Assembly (NCBI GenBank): GCA_947259475.1
Contig: CAMYLW010000120.1
Coordinates: forward strand, 1 to 5,945
DNA: 5,945 nt
Origin: Thermodesulfobacteriota bacterium
GTDB taxonomy: Bacteria > Desulfobacterota > Syntrophobacteria > BM002
Direction of reading: 5' to 3'
Position 1 is the stretch's first letter. Every line of letters begins with the position of its first letter. Under the pieces are notes generated by a model, which saw nothing but the letters and a program-made list of their open reading frames with translations, was not told where the DNA came from and searched no databases. Of the stretch, positions 5,611-5,945 are shown in pieces. Position numbers and translations under genes: made by a program.

Positions 5611-5645
5611 TTTAAATGCCTAAAATGTCTAAAGTGCCTAAAGTG
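5611..5645. repeat. 9-bp tandem repeat array, second copy of array A
   Basis: Units TTTAAATG (short, 5611-5618), CCTAAAATG (5619-5627), TCTAAAGTG (5628-5636) and CCTAAAGTG (5637-5645). The 24 bases 5613-5636 are identical to 2875-2898, including the short first unit. The same unit order and the same short first unit point to copying of a whole element, not independent expansion. Confidence 0.85.
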
Positions 5646-5698
5646 AATTAGAATGATCTAAAATCTGAAATCAAAGAATCCAGTAGCCAGCAGTTGAT

Positions 5699-5724
5699 AG
5701 GAAAACAATTATAATTGTTTTCCT
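5699..5724. repeat. 26-bp perfect palindrome
   Basis: The half-site AGGAAAACAATTA (5699-5711) is followed immediately by its exact reverse complement (5712-5724), with no loop and no mismatch. It is AT-rich in the centre. It is too long and exact to be chance and could bind a dimeric protein or form a cruciform. It lies between two 7-mer-phased arms that read outward on opposite strands. Confidence 0.85.
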
Positions 5725-5771
5725 CCTGAATTCTGGATTCTGACTTCTGACTCCTTGCTCTATGTCTTACT
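5724..5771. repeat. 7-bp periodic repeat tract (TTCTGAC type)
   Basis: Heptamers TCCTGAA, TTCTGGA, TTCTGAC, TTCTGAC and TCCTTGC run from 5724 to 5758, continuing in phase into CTCTATG and TCTTACT. It starts at the right edge of the 26-bp palindrome. The left flank holds related units on the opposite strand; AGAATCCAG at 5675-5683 is the reverse complement of CTGGATTCT at 5733-5741. Confidence 0.7.
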
Positions 5772-5829
5772 CGCAACGGAAAACTGACCAAAAGCCTTTC
5801 CTTTTCTCGCCCCTTCTCCGCGTCGTTTC

Positions 5830-5850
5830 TCTCCTGCCCTCTGCTCCCAT
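5830..5850. repeat. short 7-bp periodic repeat tract
   Basis: Heptamers TCTCCTG, CCCTCTG and CTCCCAT. The first two repeat bases 4098-4111 exactly. Pyrimidine-rich DNA of the same kind runs on both sides, with less certain phase. Confidence 0.5.
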
Positions 5851-5945
5851 CTCGCCGCATAAAGATCGATCTGGAATTAGGCCAAATGTCAATATTTCAC
5901 CATCGTCCCGTCTTTCTTTTGCTTTTTCTTCGCCGCGTCACCGTA

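Larger units (their letters stand above)
5421..5945. other. gene-free 3' region filled with repeats
   Basis: No credible gene was found in these 525 bp on either strand; the open frames present cross repeat arrays and lack family-like sequence or ribosome binding sites. The region contains an AT-rich segment with a tandem 15-bp duplication, a 9-mer array, a 26-bp palindrome, several 7-mer tracts and a short palindrome, AGATCGATCT (5863-5872). No terminator for the ATPase gene was recognised. Confidence 0.6.

Noticed and set aside
5390..5623. Open frame of 77 codons on the + strand after the ATPase
   Set aside because: It overlaps the ATPase end in another frame, crosses the 15-bp and 9-bp repeats and resembles no protein family.
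5648..5860. Open frame of 70 codons on the - strand
   Set aside because: It translates the palindrome and 7-mer tracts; the charged low-complexity product reflects the repeats.

Overview
The window looks like a bacterial chromosome segment of moderate G+C. It is probably from a Desulfobacterota-like (former deltaproteobacterial) or similar environmental lineage. This placement is an inference from the NtrC/PilR-type sigma-54 activator, the sigma-54 promoter elements and the intergenic DNA built from 7-bp and 9-bp repeats. No rRNA or other decisive marker is present. All supported genes are on the + strand.

Layout. Positions 2-1183 hold the body of a 12-helix MFS transporter whose start lies outside the window. 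A 266-bp gap with a sigma-54-like promoter (1358-1374) leads to an intact sigma-54-dependent response regulator (1450-2832). The next 382 bp are non-coding: a 9-bp repeat array, a 7-bp repeat array, two tandem 16-bp copies of an imperfect dyad (3012-3050), a GG-N10-GC sigma-54 promoter (about 3136-3151) and a run of ten G at the ribosome binding site. These precede a small exported protein resembling the DUF3859 family (3215-3697). Positions 3698-4230 are repeat-rich non-coding DNA: two hairpins, 7-mer and 9-mer arrays and a REP-like palindrome. A strong sigma-70 promoter with an overlapping inverted repeat (4231-4269) drives an archaeal-type AAA ATPase (4281-5420). That gene is broken by one in-frame TAA between its Walker A and Walker B motifs. 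The last 525 bp are non-coding: a tandem 15-bp duplication, a second 9-mer array, a 26-bp perfect palindrome flanked by inverted 7-mer arms, and more 7-mers.

How it may work together. The most coherent reading is a local regulatory unit. An orphan NtrC-type regulator, possibly autoregulated from its own sigma-54 promoter, would bind the tandem sites at 3012-3050 and activate the sigma-54 promoter of the exported protein, while the G10 tract could vary that gene's translation. The ATPase seems a separate, recently inactivated, possibly mobile gene. I do not see a defence island, CRISPR array, integrase or transposase. The unusual content is in the intergenic DNA and the regulatory architecture.
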